Positions 1 through 9,472 are shown, numbered from the stretch's first letter. The stretch is DNA of 64,000 nucleotides from JAWKSY01 sp041402125 (GCA_041402125.1 JAWKSY010000006.1:124001-188000); one strand, 5' to 3'. Made by a program: numbers and translations. Notes: generated by a model not told the origin, from the letters alone.

Positions 1-758
1 ATGTCGTTGGCGACGACGCGACCGTTCTCGTCGACGAATCGGCAACGATCGGCGTCGCCGTCGAAGGCGACGCCGACGTCGGCGCCGCTGGCCTTCACGC
101 GCGCGATGACATCCACGAGGGTGTGCTCGTCGAGCGGGTTGGCCTCGTGGTTCGGAAAGGTGCCGTCGAGCTCGAAGTAGAGATTCTCCGACGCGAGACC
201 CAGCCGCTCGATGACGGGCGGGAGCTCGTGACCGGCCATGCCGTTGCCGGCATCGAAGACGCAGCGGAGGCTGATCGGCCGCCCCACCCAGGCGGTGACG
301 TGCGTGACGTAGGCGTCCGTCACGTCCTCCCGGCTCAGCGAGCCCTGCCGCTCGGCCGGCGCCGGATCCGGGCCCCGGCACTCCTCCTCGAGGCGCTTGA
401 TGCCCGACTCGTAGCTCACCGGCACGCAGTCGCGGCGGCAGAACTTCATGCCGATGTACTGCGCCGGGTTGTGAGAGGCGGTGATCTGGACGCCGCCGTC
501 GACGCCGAGGGAGCCGATCGCGAAGTAGGTCATCGGCGTCGACGCCAGGCCGATGTCGATGACGTCGGCTCCCTGCTCGCGGGCGCCCTCGATGAAGGCG
601 GCCGCGATCGAGGGCGCGCAGGCCCGCATGTCCCGCCCGACCACCAGGGACCTCGCTCCGATCTGCCGCGCGAAGTGGATGCCGATCTTGCGCGCCAGGG
701 TCTCGTCGATCTGCTCGCCGTAGATCCCGCGGACGTCGTAGGCCTTGAATATCGACAT
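1..758 (-). CDS. Phosphomannomutase/phosphoglucomutase, C-terminus cut off by window edge
   Basis: This is an alpha-D-phosphohexomutase that interconverts hexose 6-phosphate and hexose 1-phosphate, supplying sugar-1-phosphates for glycan or glycogen synthesis. The first 252 residues are present. The N-terminus starts with MSIFKAYDVRG, the family's typical opening. The catalytic phosphoserine loop TASHNP places the serine near residue 95. The metal-binding loop DGDADR lies near residue 240, just before the window ends. The ATG at 758 is chosen because the conserved FKAYDVRG motif follows it directly. The downstream half (sugar-binding and phosphate-binding domains 3 and 4) lies outside the window. 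Substrate preference (mannose versus glucose) cannot be decided from this part. The glycogen genes a few kilobases away would fit a glucose-1-phosphate role, but that is inference. Confidence 0.9.
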   Translation of the reverse strand, partial: MSIFKAYDVRGIYGEQIDETLARKIGIHFARQIGARSLVVGRDMRACAPSIAAAFIEGAREQGADVIDIGLASTPMTYFAIGSLGVDGGVQITASHNPAQYIGMKFCRRDCVPVSYESGIKRLEEECRGPDPAPAERQGSLSREDVTDAYVTHVTAWVGRPISLRCVFDAGNGMAGHELPPVIERLGLASENLYFELDGTFPNHEANPLDEHTLVDVIARVKASGADVGVAFDGDADRCRFVDENGRVVAND

Positions 759-830
759 GCCGGAGTGCTCCTCGTTCTCGCGCCCCGAGGCGCGCCTCGT
801 CGTTCGCGGCGCGCGCGGCGCCGCGCCGGC

Positions 831-1859
831 TCAACCGCCGGCGAATTCCCTCATCGCGGCGATGGCCGCGTCCACGTCCGCGTCGTCGAGATCGCGGTGC
901 AGGACGAAGCGCATCCGATCGGCGTCCAGCGCCAGCGCGAGCACGTCCCGCTCGCCGAGGGCGCGCTGCGCCTCGCGGGCGCGACCCGCGATCCGCAGGT
1001 AGACCATGTTCGTCTCGGGGGCCTCGACCTCGACGCCGGGGAGCTTCGCGAACTCCGCGCCGAGCCGCGCCGCGCGTCGATGATCGTCGACGAGTCGGCC
1101 GCGGTTGTCGCGGAGCGCCACGAGACCCGCCGCCGCGAGCACGCCCGCCTGCCGCATGCCGCCGCCGAAGAGCTTGCGGACGCGGCGAGCCTCGGCCCCG
1201 AAGGCGGCGTCGCCGAGAACGAGCGAGCCGACCGGCGCGCCGAGTCCCTTCGACAGGCAGCACGAGACGGAGTGCGCGGGCCGCGCCCAGTCGCGCAGCG
1301 CGATCCCCGTCGCCGCCTCGGCGTTGGCGATGCGCGCCCCGTCGAGGTGGACCCGCAGCCCCTTCTCGTCGGCGAGGGCCCGGCAGGCCTCGAGGTAGGA
1401 GAGCGGAAGGACCGCGCCCCCCGCCCCGTTGTGCGTGTTCTCGAGCGCGAGGACGCCGCTGCGCGGCCAGTGCTCGTTGTCGCCGCGAACGGCGGCGCGG
1501 ATCGCCTCGAGGGGCATCGCGCCGCGCTCGCCCCGGATCGTCCGCGCCTGGAGCCCCGAGAGCTGGGCGAGTCCGCCCTGCTCCCAGACGAAGGCGTGAC
1601 TCGATTCCTCGATGATGACCTCGTGGTCACGACGCGTGTGCACGCGCAGGGCGATCTGGTTCGCCATCGTCCCCGAGGGCACGAAGACCGCGGCCTCCTT
1701 CCCGAAGAGCTCGGCGCCGTAGGCCTCGAGCTCGCGCACGCTGGGGTCGTCGCCGAAGACGTCGTCCCCCAGCGGCGCGCGCATCATGGCCTCGTACATC
1801 GCGGCGTCGGGCCGCGTCACGGTGTCGCTGCGGAAGTCGGACCGGCCGGCGAAGCCCAC
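831..1859 (-). CDS. ltaE: Low-specificity L-threonine aldolase, PLP-dependent
   Basis: A fold-type I PLP enzyme that cleaves L-threonine or allo-threonine to glycine and acetaldehyde. Family marks are the N-terminal DFRSDTVTRP, the GDDVFGDDP loop, HLDGAR (Asp173 contacts the PLP pyridine) and the PLP-lysine motif CLSKGLGAPVGS with Lys204. The length of 342 residues is normal. The GTG at 1859 is chosen because DFRSDTVT, the usual start of these proteins, lies seven codons downstream; it sits 4 bases past the stop of the upstream aminotransferase gene, so the two are probably translationally coupled. In the raw sequence this reading frame runs open into the aminotransferase, which gives a false 737-residue fusion; see the frameshift noted for that gene. 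Confidence 0.9.
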   Translation of the reverse strand: MGFAGRSDFRSDTVTRPDAAMYEAMMRAPLGDDVFGDDPSVRELEAYGAELFGKEAAVFVPSGTMANQIALRVHTRRDHEVIIEESSHAFVWEQGGLAQLSGLQARTIRGERGAMPLEAIRAAVRGDNEHWPRSGVLALENTHNGAGGAVLPLSYLEACRALADEKGLRVHLDGARIANAEAATGIALRDWARPAHSVSCCLSKGLGAPVGSLVLGDAAFGAEARRVRKLFGGGMRQAGVLAAAGLVALRDNRGRLVDDHRRAARLGAEFAKLPGVEVEAPETNMVYLRIAGRAREAQRALGERDVLALALDADRMRFVLHRDLDDADVDAAIAAMREFAGG

Positions 1860-1863
1860 GACG

Positions 1864-3044
1864 TCAGGTCCGCAGCGCCGCCGAGATGCGCTCGAGAGCG
1901 CGCTCGATGTTGTCGCGGGAGTTCGCGAAGGAGAGCCGGATGAAGCCTCGCCGTGCTTGCCGAAGGCCGTGCCCGGCAGCACCGCGACGCCGGCCTGATC
2001 GAGCAGGAGATCGGCCACCTCGCGCGAGCCGCGCCCGGTGCCCTCGATGTTCGGGAAGGCGTAGAACGCGCCGGCGGGCTTCGGGCAGCGGAAGCCGGGG
2101 ATCGCGTTCAGGCCGTCGACGATCATGTCGCGGCGCAGCTCGAACTTCGCGCGCATCTCCTCCACCGAGTCCTGCGGCCCCGTGAGGGCCTCGACGCCGG
2201 CGAGCTGCGTGAACGCGGCGGTGCAGGAGTGGAAGTTGATGCCGATCTGGGTGATCCGCTTGGCGAGCTCGGCCGGCATGACGCCGTAGCCGAGGCGCCA
2301 TCCGGTCATCGAGTAGGCCTTGCTGAATCCGTCGAGGATGCAGGTCCGCTCGGCCATCCCCGGGAGGGCGGCGATCGAGTGGTGACGGCGGCCGTCGAAG
2401 AGGAGGCGCGAGTAGATCTCGTCCGAGAGCACGAAGATGTCGTGCTTCTTCGCGATCGCGGCCACCTCCTCGAGGAGGTCGTCGCCGAGCACGCCGGCCG
2501 TCGGGTTGCCGGGCGAGTTGAGGATGATCATCTTCGTCCGCGGCGTGATGAGCTTCTCGATCGCGCTCGCGTCGAAACCGAAGTCCCGCTCCTCGAGGAG
2601 CGGGAGCGGCACGGCCACTCCGCCCACGAACTCGATCATCGACTCGTAGATCGGGAAGCCCGGGTTCGGGTAGATGACCTCGTCGCCGCTGTCGATCAGG
2701 GCGAGGATGAGGTACGACATCGTCGGCTTGCCGCCGGGAAAGACGACGACGTTCTCGGGACCGCAGACCACGCCGCGGCTGCGCTTCATCTCGTCGGCGA
2801 TCGCCTGACGCAGCTCGGGGATGCCCGCCGCGTTGACGTAGTGCGTGTGGCCCTCGCGGATCGCGCGGGCGCCCGCCTCGACGACGTTCGCCGGGGTGTC
2901 GAAATCGGGCTCGCCGATCTCGAGGTGGATGATGTCGCGACCCTTCGCCTCGAGCGCCTTCGCGCGCGCAAGGACCTCGAAGGCGGTCTCGGTGCCGAGG
3001 CGCGCCATCCGCCGCGCCAGCGCGGGACGGAATGCTTCGCTCAC
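1864..3044 (-). CDS. Class I/II aminotransferase (aspartate/alanine type), apparent frameshift near its end
   Basis: A PLP-dependent fold-type I aminotransferase, cytoplasmic, of the AspC/AlaT group. Visible motifs are IGEPDFDTP (residues 43-51), NSPGNPTAG (substrate/PLP asparagine), SDEIYSRL, and the PLP-lysine motif GFSKAYSMTGWRLGY with Lys242. The start is a GTG at 3044 with GGGAG about 9 bases upstream. At 1946-1947 the frame breaks: after GKHGE the protein should continue GFIRLSFANS, which is found one frame over and runs to the TGA at 1864. Restoring one G on the coding strand (CC to CCC on the plus strand) repairs it and gives about 393 residues, the normal family length. A sequencing error is more likely than a real mutation because the C-terminus is intact. 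Exact substrate not determinable. Confidence 0.85.
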
Positions 3045-3275
3045 GTGATGAGTCTCCCTGATTCGAGAATCGGTGCGGTGGACCGGACCTCGTCGGGGCC
3101 CCGCGAAGGCCTCCGGTCCCGGCCCGCCAGGGTACGTGAGCGGCGGTGTCGCTTCAACTTAGGCCACTCGGCCGCCACTCCTTCTCCTACCCGGCGACGG
3201 GATCGGGGGCGACCGGGGCGCCCCGGGTCGGGGCTGGTAGGATCAGCCGCCGGTCGACGCCGGCGGGAGGGCCCC

Positions 3276-3632
3276 ATGAGTCTCGTGCGATCCGGTTGCC
3301 TCACCCTGGACGTCGCGGATCTCGACCGCGCCCGCGCCTTCTACGGCGGGATCCTCGGCCTGGACGAGGCCTTCGCCGTCGGCGACTGGGTCGAGTTCCG
3401 GGCCCCCGATCTCCGGATCGCCCTGCGGCGCACCCCGGAACGCCCCGAGCCGGGCGGAGCCGCGCTCGGCCTCGCGAGCGCCTCCCCCCTCGCGGAGGTC
3501 CGGGCCGCCCTCGCGACGGCCGGCGTCGCGATCGACGGCGAGGAACGCGACGAGGCCGCCGGAGTGCGGCTCCTCCACCTGCGGGACCCCGACGGCCGCC
3601 GCCTCTACTTCTGGGAGCGTCTCGATGGTTGA
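3276..3632 (+). CDS. VOC-superfamily (glyoxalase/bleomycin-resistance fold) protein
   Basis: A 118-residue protein with one vicinal-oxygen-chelate unit: an N-terminal beta strand (CLTLDVADLDRARAFY), a middle strand pair (VEFRAPDLRIAL) and the C-terminal LRDPDGRRLYFWE, where the DPDG turn and the final glutamate are typical metal-site features of the fold. These proteins are usually dimeric metalloenzymes or small-molecule binders; the substrate is not predictable here. Start ATG at 3276, preceded by GGGAGG at 3265-3270. It lies 18 bases upstream of the glucoamylase gene on the same strand, so the two may be cotranscribed. No firm functional link is visible. Confidence 0.7.
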   Translation: MSLVRSGCLTLDVADLDRARAFYGGILGLDEAFAVGDWVEFRAPDLRIALRRTPERPEPGGAALGLASASPLAEVRAALATAGVAIDGEERDEAAGVRLLHLRDPDGRRLYFWERLDG

Positions 3633-3650
3633 GGTGTCGGGGAGACCGTC

Positions 3651-5579
3651 GTGAGCCGCGAGATCGCCCTCGGCAACGGCCGCCTCTTCGCGGCGTTCGA
3701 CGCCGATCTCGCGCTGCGCGAGCTCACCTTCCCGCACGTCGGCCAGGAGAATCACACGCTCGGCCGCGCCGGGGGCCTCGCCGTGGTCCTCGACGGGGAG
3801 AATCACTGGCTGGACGGCGGCGACTGGCGGATCCGCCTGCGCCCGCTCGGGGACGAGGGCCGGAGGGCCCGCTTCCTCGCCGCGAGCCGCTCGCTCGAGA
3901 TCGAGCTCCGCGGCACGATCGAGCTCGACGCCGCCCGGCCGGTGCTGCGACGGACCTTCCGTCTGCGCGATCTCTCGCCCCGTCGGCGGAGACTGGGGCT
4001 CCTCGTCCGCCACGACCTCGCCCTCCTCGAGAGCGATCTCGGGAACGGCGTCCGTTTCGACCCCTCCCGCCGCGTGGTGATGCACTACAAGCGTCGGCGT
4101 TGCGTCCTGCTCGACGTGCGCGACGCGATCGGAGACGGCGTGCGCGAGTGGACGCTGGCGCGCGAGGACGACCACGGCGGCCTCGGATCGCGGGGGCGAG
4201 CCCGGAGCGACCGGCTCGACGGCAACCCGACCGCGGTCGGCGCGGGGGATTCGCTGATCGCCATCCGCCGCCCCGAGGGCGACGACGGCGACCTCCTCGC
4301 CCGGCTGACGCTCATCGCCGGCGAGGAGGCGGCGGAGCTCGACGCGGAGCTCGCCCGCGAACGCGGCGCGGACGGACTCGTCCTCGACCCCGCGGTCGAC
4401 GACGACTGGGCCCCGCTCGACCACGCCGCGCTCGAACGGATCTCCCGCGGCGTCTGCGCGGCTCACGTCGATCGGGACGGCGCGATCATGGCCGGAATCG
4501 ACAGCGAGATGATCGCGACCGCCCGCGAGTCCTATGCCTACTGCTGGCCCCGCGACGGGGCCTGCATCGCGGAGACGCTCGAGGCCGCGGGGCGCGGCGA
4601 CCTCGCGGCCCGATTCCTCGCCTTCGCGGAGCGCGTGATCGGCGACGAGGGCTTCTTCGAGCAACGCTTCCACGCCGACGGCAGCCCGGCGAGTTCCTGG
4701 CACGCCTGGGCCGGCCCCGACGACCCCCACCGTCCGATCCAGGCCGACGAGACGGCGCTCGTGGTGCTCGCGGCGGACGCGGTCGTGCGAGGCGGGACCG
4801 TGGCGCCGGAACGACGCCGGCGGATCCACGAGCGGCTCGTCCGCCCCGCCGCCCGCTTCCTCGTCGCCTATCGCGATCCCGAGACCCGACTCCCCCTCCC
4901 CTCGCACGATCTCTGGGAGGAGCGCTCGGGCGTCCACCTCTTCACCGCGGTGGCGACGGAGCGGGCGCTCGTCGCGGCCTCCGACCTGGCCGAGACGGAG
5001 GGCGATGCGGCCTCGGCCGCGGAGTTCGCCCGGGTCGCCGGCGAACTCGCGGCGCGGATCCCCCACCATCTCTTCCACCGCGAGGCCGACCGTTTCGCGC
5101 GGCGCGCGGAGCGGACCGCGACCGGCTACCATCTCGACGTCACCGTCGATGCCTCGCTCGCGGCGGCGGCGCTCCTCGCCCCGCCCGACTCCCCCTACGC
5201 CGACGAGCTGGCCCGGAGCGTGCGGGCCGTCGAGCGCGAGCTCGGGACGCCCGCGGGGGGCATCGCGCGCTATCAGGGCGACACCTATCACCGGCGGGAC
5301 GACCTCGATCCCGGGATCCCGGGCAACCCCTGGATCATCGGCGCGGCCTGGGTGGCCACGTGGCGAGCCCGGCACGCCCGTCGCGAGGCCGATCTCGCCC
5401 CGGTCCGGCGACATCTCGACTGGATCCTCGCGCGCGCCGGGGATTCGGGTGCGCTTCCCGAGCAGATCGACGCCGTCACGGGCGCCGATCTCTCGGTCAA
5501 GCCGCTCACCTGGAGTCACGCGGAGTACCTGCGGGCGCGCGCCGCGCTCGCCGAGGCCGAGGCGCGTCTCCGCGGCTGA
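3651..5579 (+). CDS. Glycoside hydrolase family 15 glucoamylase/glucodextranase-type enzyme
   Basis: An inverting exo-hydrolase that releases glucose from alpha-glucans or related oligosaccharides. The 642 residues show the bacterial GH15 layout: an N-terminal beta-sandwich domain (about 1-260) and an (alpha/alpha)6 barrel. Barrel marks are SYAYCWPRDGA, the general-acid region DLWEERSGVHLFT, and near the C-terminus LPEQIDAVTG with the candidate general-base glutamate, followed by PLTWSHAEYLRA. No signal peptide is seen, so it probably acts in the cytoplasm on glycogen or maltodextrin. The start is GTG at 3651 with GGGGAGA about 7 bases upstream. It is followed 66 bases downstream by glgC, in keeping with a shared role in glucan turnover. 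Confidence 0.88.
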   Translation: MSREIALGNGRLFAAFDADLALRELTFPHVGQENHTLGRAGGLAVVLDGENHWLDGGDWRIRLRPLGDEGRRARFLAASRSLEIELRGTIELDAARPVLRRTFRLRDLSPRRRRLGLLVRHDLALLESDLGNGVRFDPSRRVVMHYKRRRCVLLDVRDAIGDGVREWTLAREDDHGGLGSRGRARSDRLDGNPTAVGAGDSLIAIRRPEGDDGDLLARLTLIAGEEAAELDAELARERGADGLVLDPAVDDDWAPLDHAALERISRGVCAAHVDRDGAIMAGIDSEMIATARESYAYCWPRDGACIAETLEAAGRGDLAARFLAFAERVIGDEGFFEQRFHADGSPASSWHAWAGPDDPHRPIQADETALVVLAADAVVRGGTVAPERRRRIHERLVRPAARFLVAYRDPETRLPLPSHDLWEERSGVHLFTAVATERALVAASDLAETEGDAASAAEFARVAGELAARIPHHLFHREADRFARRAERTATGYHLDVTVDASLAAAALLAPPDSPYADELARSVRAVERELGTPAGGIARYQGDTYHRRDDLDPGIPGNPWIIGAAWVATWRARHARREADLAPVRRHLDWILARAGDSGALPEQIDAVTGADLSVKPLTWSHAEYLRARAALAEAEARLRG

Positions 5580-5590
5580 GCGGAGCCGGT

Positions 5591-5619
5591 CTGTGCAGAT
5601 CGGCGCACCTCGCTATGAT
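5591..5619 (+). promoter_or_regulatory. Possible sigma70-type promoter for glgC
   Basis: A TATGAT hexamer (5614-5619, five of six matches to the -10 consensus) lies 17 bases after CTGTGC (5591-5596, a weak -35). It sits in the gap between the glucoamylase stop and the glgC start and would give glgC its own transcript. In DNA this GC-rich such an AT-containing hexamer is noticeable, but the -35 match is poor. Confidence 0.3.
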
Positions 5620-5645
5620 GGCCGCGACCCGATGGAGACCGGATC

Positions 5646-6899
5646 ATGCGCAGACGAGTCCTCGGAATGATCATGGCGGGCGGCAAGGGCACCCGGCTCT
5701 ACCCCCTGACCCGAGATCGCGCCAAGCCCGCCGTACCCTTCGGCGCGCGCTACCGCATCATCGACTGGGTGCTCTCCAACTTCGTCAACTCGGGGATCTG
5801 CTCGCTCTACGTCCTCACCCAGTTCAAGTCCCAGAGCCTGACCCAGCACATCCAGGAGACCTGGGGACGGAGCTCGATGCTCGGCGAGCACTTCATCATC
5901 CCGGTGCCGGCGCAGATGCAGACCGGGGACTCCTGGTACACCGGGACCGGTGACGCCATCTACCAGAACCTGAATCTCATCCGCGAGAGCCGTCCGCACA
6001 TCGTCGCCGTCTTCGGCGGCGACCACATCTACCGGATGGACATCTCGCAGATGATCGCGTTCCACAACGAGGTCGACGCGGAGTGCACGATCGCGGGCAT
6101 CACCGTCCCGATCGAGGAGGCGCACCAGTTCGGCGTGATGAAGGTGGACGAGTACGGTCGCATCGTCGCGTTCCAGGAGAAGCCGAAGGACCCCGCCCCG
6201 ATGCCGAACGACCCCAAGCGGGCGCTCGTCTCGATGGGCAACTACATCTTCTCCGCGCGCTCCCTCGTCGATTCGCTCGAGCGCGACGCGGCGGACGACG
6301 CCTCCTCGCACGACTTCGGCAAGGACATCCTGCCGCGCCTCCTCGACCGGGGTCAGGCGCTCTACTGCTACAACTTCGAGCGCAACAAGGTCCCCGGCGA
6401 GACCGGCAGCAACACCTACTGGCGCGACGTGGGCACGATCGACGCCTACTACGAGGCGACGCTCGACCTGCGCGACGTGGTGCCCAACTTCAACCTCTAC
6501 AACCGCCAGTGGCCCATCCGCACCGCGGCCTACGACCTGCCGCCGGCGAAGTTCGTCCACGACGAGAAGGATCGCATCGGCCACGCCATCAACTCGATCG
6601 TGGCCGAGGGCACGATCGTCTCGGGCGCGCGCCTCAAGGGCTGCGTGGTCGGACGCAACGTCCGGGTCAACAGCTTCAGCGACCTCGAGGACTGCATCAT
6701 CATGGACAACGTCGAGATCGGCCGGCACGTGAAGCTGCGCGGCGTGATCATCGACAAGAACGTGAAGGTGCCGGACCAGGAAGAGATCGGCTTCGACCAG
6801 GCCCGGGACTCCGAGCGCTTTCACGTCTCGGAGAAGGGCATCGTCGTGATCCCGAAGCAGCCCCGCTTCGAGGGCTCGCTCGGCACGATCAACCTCTGA
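5646..6899 (+). CDS. glgC: Glucose-1-phosphate adenylyltransferase (ADP-glucose pyrophosphorylase)
   Basis: Makes ADP-glucose from ATP and glucose 1-phosphate, the committed step of bacterial glycogen synthesis. The 417-residue product opens with IMAGGKGTRLYPLT, the nucleotide-binding loop, then DRAKPAVPFGARYRIIDWVLSN, the ADP-glucose pyrophosphorylase signature. FGGDHIYRMD carries the metal-binding aspartate, and a C-terminal left-handed beta-helix region (about 300-400, with VVGRNVRVNSFSDLED) completes the family plan. Length matches the usual 400-430. The product feeds GlgA and the GH57 branching enzyme encoded 4-8 kb downstream on the same strand; the three ligase genes between them are on the other strand. 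Confidence 0.97.
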   Translation: MRRRVLGMIMAGGKGTRLYPLTRDRAKPAVPFGARYRIIDWVLSNFVNSGICSLYVLTQFKSQSLTQHIQETWGRSSMLGEHFIIPVPAQMQTGDSWYTGTGDAIYQNLNLIRESRPHIVAVFGGDHIYRMDISQMIAFHNEVDAECTIAGITVPIEEAHQFGVMKVDEYGRIVAFQEKPKDPAPMPNDPKRALVSMGNYIFSARSLVDSLERDAADDASSHDFGKDILPRLLDRGQALYCYNFERNKVPGETGSNTYWRDVGTIDAYYEATLDLRDVVPNFNLYNRQWPIRTAAYDLPPAKFVHDEKDRIGHAINSIVAEGTIVSGARLKGCVVGRNVRVNSFSDLEDCIIMDNVEIGRHVKLRGVIIDKNVKVPDQEEIGFDQARDSERFHVSEKGIVVIPKQPRFEGSLGTINL

Positions 6900-6909
6900 C
6901 GGTCCGGAA

Positions 6910-6932
6910 GGTCGTCCGCGGCGAGGACGACC
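6910..6932. terminator. Hairpin between convergent glgC and GCS2-ligase genes
   Basis: A perfect 8-bp stem (GGTCGTCC / GGACGACC) with a 7-base loop lies 11 bases after the glgC stop and 40 bases from the stop of the convergent minus-strand gene. No T-tract follows, so intrinsic termination is only plausible; its position between convergent genes supports a bidirectional role. Confidence 0.45.
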
Positions 6933-6971
6933 GTTCGGTCCCGGCTTGCCGCCCTCGCTCGCGGAAGGGGT

Positions 6972-8069
6972 TCAGATACCCGTCGTGGTGTCCTCGACGA
7001 GCATTCGCGTCACGTCGGCGGCGTCCTTGGTCTTCGCGTAGCAGTCGAGCTGCCGGCGCGCCGAGGTCCCCTCCTCCAGCATCCGCTCGATGGCCGAGGC
7101 GTACTCGAGCGTGCCGAGCGCGCAGAAGTCCGGTTCGAGGAACTCGAGCAGCTCGCGGATCGCGTCCTTCATCGAGACCTCGCGCTTGCCCTGGAAGTCG
7201 ATGAGCTGTCCCTCGACGCCCCAGCGCGCGGCGCGGTAGACGTTCTCCGCGATGAGCGCCCGCCGGAAGAGACGGTAGCCGAGGTTGTTCCGATAGAGCG
7301 CGAGGAGCTTGTGCACGATCGCCTGGAGGACGGCGACGATCGCCACCGTCTCGTCGACCCGCGTCGGGGTGTCGCAGATGCGGAACTCGACCGTGGGATA
7401 GAAGGGATGGGGACGGATGTCCCAGTAGATCATCTTCGCGTTGTCGATCGTGTTCGTCTCGACGAGCAGGTCGACGAAGCGGGCGTACTCGGAGTGGTCC
7501 GCGAAGTAGTCGGGGACGCCGGTGCGCGGGAATCGCTTGAAGACGTGATTCCGCGTCGACATGTGGCCGGTCGGCTTGCCCTGCCAGAAGGCGCTCGAGG
7601 TCGAGAGCGCGAGCAGGTGCGGCAGGAAGAACCGCGCCGCGTTCATGACGTGGATCCGGGCGTCGGGTTCGGGGATCTCGACGTGGCAGTGCATGCCGTA
7701 GATGAGGTTCGCGCGGGCCAGATCCTGGAGGTTGTCGAGGATGCGCGAGTAGCGCACGCCCTCGGTGATCTTGACGTCCTTCCAGTGCGTCGTGGGGTGC
7801 GTCCCCGCCGCCGCGACGAGGAGCCCGTGCTTCTTCGCGAGTTCGATCACGCTCTTGCGGTGACGACCGAGCTGCTCGCGCGCCGTCTGCACGTCCGGGC
7901 AGGGGTCGGTCACGATCTCGACCACCGAGGCGTGGAACTCCGCCTTGACGTTGTCGGGGTAGTCGGCATCGGCCTCCTGGAGGAAGGCGGCGGTGTCGTT
8001 CGAGAGTTCGAGCGTCTTGGCGTCGAGGAGCATGAACTCCTCCTCGACGCCGATGCGGAGCTGGCTCAC
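6972..8069 (-). CDS. GCS2-family carboxylate-amine ligase (YbdK-like glutamate-cysteine ligase homolog)
   Basis: A member of the glutamate-cysteine ligase type 2 family, which joins the gamma-carboxylate of glutamate (or a similar acid) to an amine using ATP. The 365 residues begin QLRIGVEEEFMLLD, the Mg/ATP-binding motif GxEEEF, and contain GMHCHVEIP, PHLLALSTSSAFWQG and EFRICDTPT, all typical of the YbdK/EgtA-like branch. The GTG start at 8069 overlaps the stop of the upstream ATP-grasp gene as GTGA, so translation is coupled. Together with that gene and the RimK-like gene it forms a run of three ATP-dependent ligases. The true acceptor amine is unknown; YbdK homologs often have weak glutamate-cysteine activity, so a thiol-synthesis role should not be assumed. 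Confidence 0.88.
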   Translation of the reverse strand: MSQLRIGVEEEFMLLDAKTLELSNDTAAFLQEADADYPDNVKAEFHASVVEIVTDPCPDVQTAREQLGRHRKSVIELAKKHGLLVAAAGTHPTTHWKDVKITEGVRYSRILDNLQDLARANLIYGMHCHVEIPEPDARIHVMNAARFFLPHLLALSTSSAFWQGKPTGHMSTRNHVFKRFPRTGVPDYFADHSEYARFVDLLVETNTIDNAKMIYWDIRPHPFYPTVEFRICDTPTRVDETVAIVAVLQAIVHKLLALYRNNLGYRLFRRALIAENVYRAARWGVEGQLIDFQGKREVSMKDAIRELLEFLEPDFCALGTLEYASAIERMLEEGTSARRQLDCYAKTKDAADVTRMLVEDTTTGI

Positions 8070-9409
8070 GCGGAGTTCTCCCGGTCGGGGACGATCAGGA
8101 CGGGGACCTGTCCGCCGCCCGAGGTCACGTTGCAGAGGCTTCCCGCGCCCAGTCGCCCGAGGGCGCCGTGCACCTGGCCGAGGTAGAGGTAGGGATCGAG
8201 ATCGACGAAGAGCTGGTCGCAGCGGAGGTCCTTCGCGAAGGCCGGAAAGGGCTCGGCGATCATCGTCACGCGCTCCTGGACGACGAAATCGCGATCGAGG
8301 GCGCCGCGCAGGGCTCGACGCCAGTCCTCGGGCGACACCTCCCATCCGAGGGTGATCCCCTTGCCGCCGTAGTCGTCGTTCGGCTTCAGCACGAAGGTCT
8401 CGCGTCGCTCCTCGAGCATCGCGAGCAGATCGACCTCCTCGCCGTGGTAGCGGGTCCGGACGTCGCGCAGCACGCGCGTCCAGGGGACGGCGCGGTCGAT
8501 CTCCGCGACCGTCTCCGCGTCCAGCCACTCGCGGCGGTCGTCGCCCGTCACGACGGCGAAGATCGCCTTCTTGTGGACGACCTTCGAGCGGAAGGGATTG
8601 ACGAGGCAGATCCGCCCGTCGCGGTAGGCCTCGAAGAGCGGCCTCACCTCGTCGAGGCGGTCGATGAACTCGTTCATCAGGACCCGCTTGTAGACGAGGT
8701 CGAAGACCCGGCCGCCGCTGGAGAGCTGCTTGCCGTCGTACTCGAGGTGACGGGGATCGACGATCTCGGTCTCGACGCCCCGCGAGCGGAAGTAGTCGCG
8801 GACGATCTCGAACTCGAAGCGCGTCGAGACGTCGAGGTAGTCCACGATCGCGACGCGCGGATCGCGGCTGCCGTCGAACTCGGCCCAGCAGGTGAGCAGC
8901 GTGTCGAGGAGCGGCGCGAGGGTGTCGATCTTCCGCAGCGTCCGGTAGGCCTGGAAGCGCTCCGCGAGCGGATGCTCGAGGAAGGCGTCGGCGAGCCGGT
9001 CGCTGTAGCCCGGCCCCGCCGGGCACTCGCCGTTGAGCTCGACGAAGCGCGGGCCGTCCGGCGTGATGAAGGAATCGAGCCGCGCGCAGGGCGCGGGGTG
9101 CGAGAAGCCCGGGTCGGGCGCGATGAACTCCTCCTCGATGGGCCGGAACCCCATCTGTCGCCGGAGTTCGGGGTCGTCCATCACGCGCGCCCCCGCGAGC
9201 ACGATGCCGCGCATGACGGCCTCGGCGCTCCGCTCGAGACGGGCCATCTCGGTCTCGGTGAGGAACTTCGGCCGGAGGTGGTTGCAGAGGTGACGGTCGC
9301 CGAAGCGGATCAGTCGCTCGAAGCAGGTCCGGCGGAACTCCTCCACCGTTCCCAGCCAGCGTTCGCGATCCTCGTCGATGAGGGACTGCCAGCGATCCTC
9401 GGCCTTCAA
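8066..9409 (-). CDS. Circularly permuted ATP-grasp ligase-like protein
   Basis: A 447-residue ATP-grasp-fold protein resembling the permuted, glutathionylspermidine-synthase-like group. FVELNGECPAGPGYSD (about residues 110-125) looks like the metal-binding ELN motif that precedes the grasp in permuted members. FVLKPNDDYGGKGITLGW (about 340) gives the ATP-binding lysine and glycine-rich loop. FVVQERV and the C-terminal DLDPYLYLGQVHGALGRLGAG complete the nucleotide site. Such enzymes form an acyl-phosphate and ligate it to an amine or thiol. It starts with ATG at 9409, ends overlapping the GCS2 ligase by GTGA, and lies 63 bases downstream of the RimK-like gene. The substrate is unknown; a peptide or amide made stepwise with the two neighbours is an inference. 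Confidence 0.75.
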   Translation of the reverse strand: MKAEDRWQSLIDEDRERWLGTVEEFRRTCFERLIRFGDRHLCNHLRPKFLTETEMARLERSAEAVMRGIVLAGARVMDDPELRRQMGFRPIEEEFIAPDPGFSHPAPCARLDSFITPDGPRFVELNGECPAGPGYSDRLADAFLEHPLAERFQAYRTLRKIDTLAPLLDTLLTCWAEFDGSRDPRVAIVDYLDVSTRFEFEIVRDYFRSRGVETEIVDPRHLEYDGKQLSSGGRVFDLVYKRVLMNEFIDRLDEVRPLFEAYRDGRICLVNPFRSKVVHKKAIFAVVTGDDRREWLDAETVAEIDRAVPWTRVLRDVRTRYHGEEVDLLAMLEERRETFVLKPNDDYGGKGITLGWEVSPEDWRRALRGALDRDFVVQERVTMIAEPFPAFAKDLRCDQLFVDLDPYLYLGQVHGALGRLGAGSLCNVTSGGGQVPVLIVPDRENSA

Positions 9410-9472
9410 GCGACGCTCCTTTCGAACCGGGGTCGGAACCGGCGGGCATTATCGGCTCCGCGGGGCATTCTG

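Noticed and set aside
831..3044. A 737-residue aminotransferase-threonine aldolase fusion
   Set aside because: The join exists only because one G is missing at 1946-1947. The correct aminotransferase C-terminus is intact in the next frame with its own stop, followed by a separate aldolase start.
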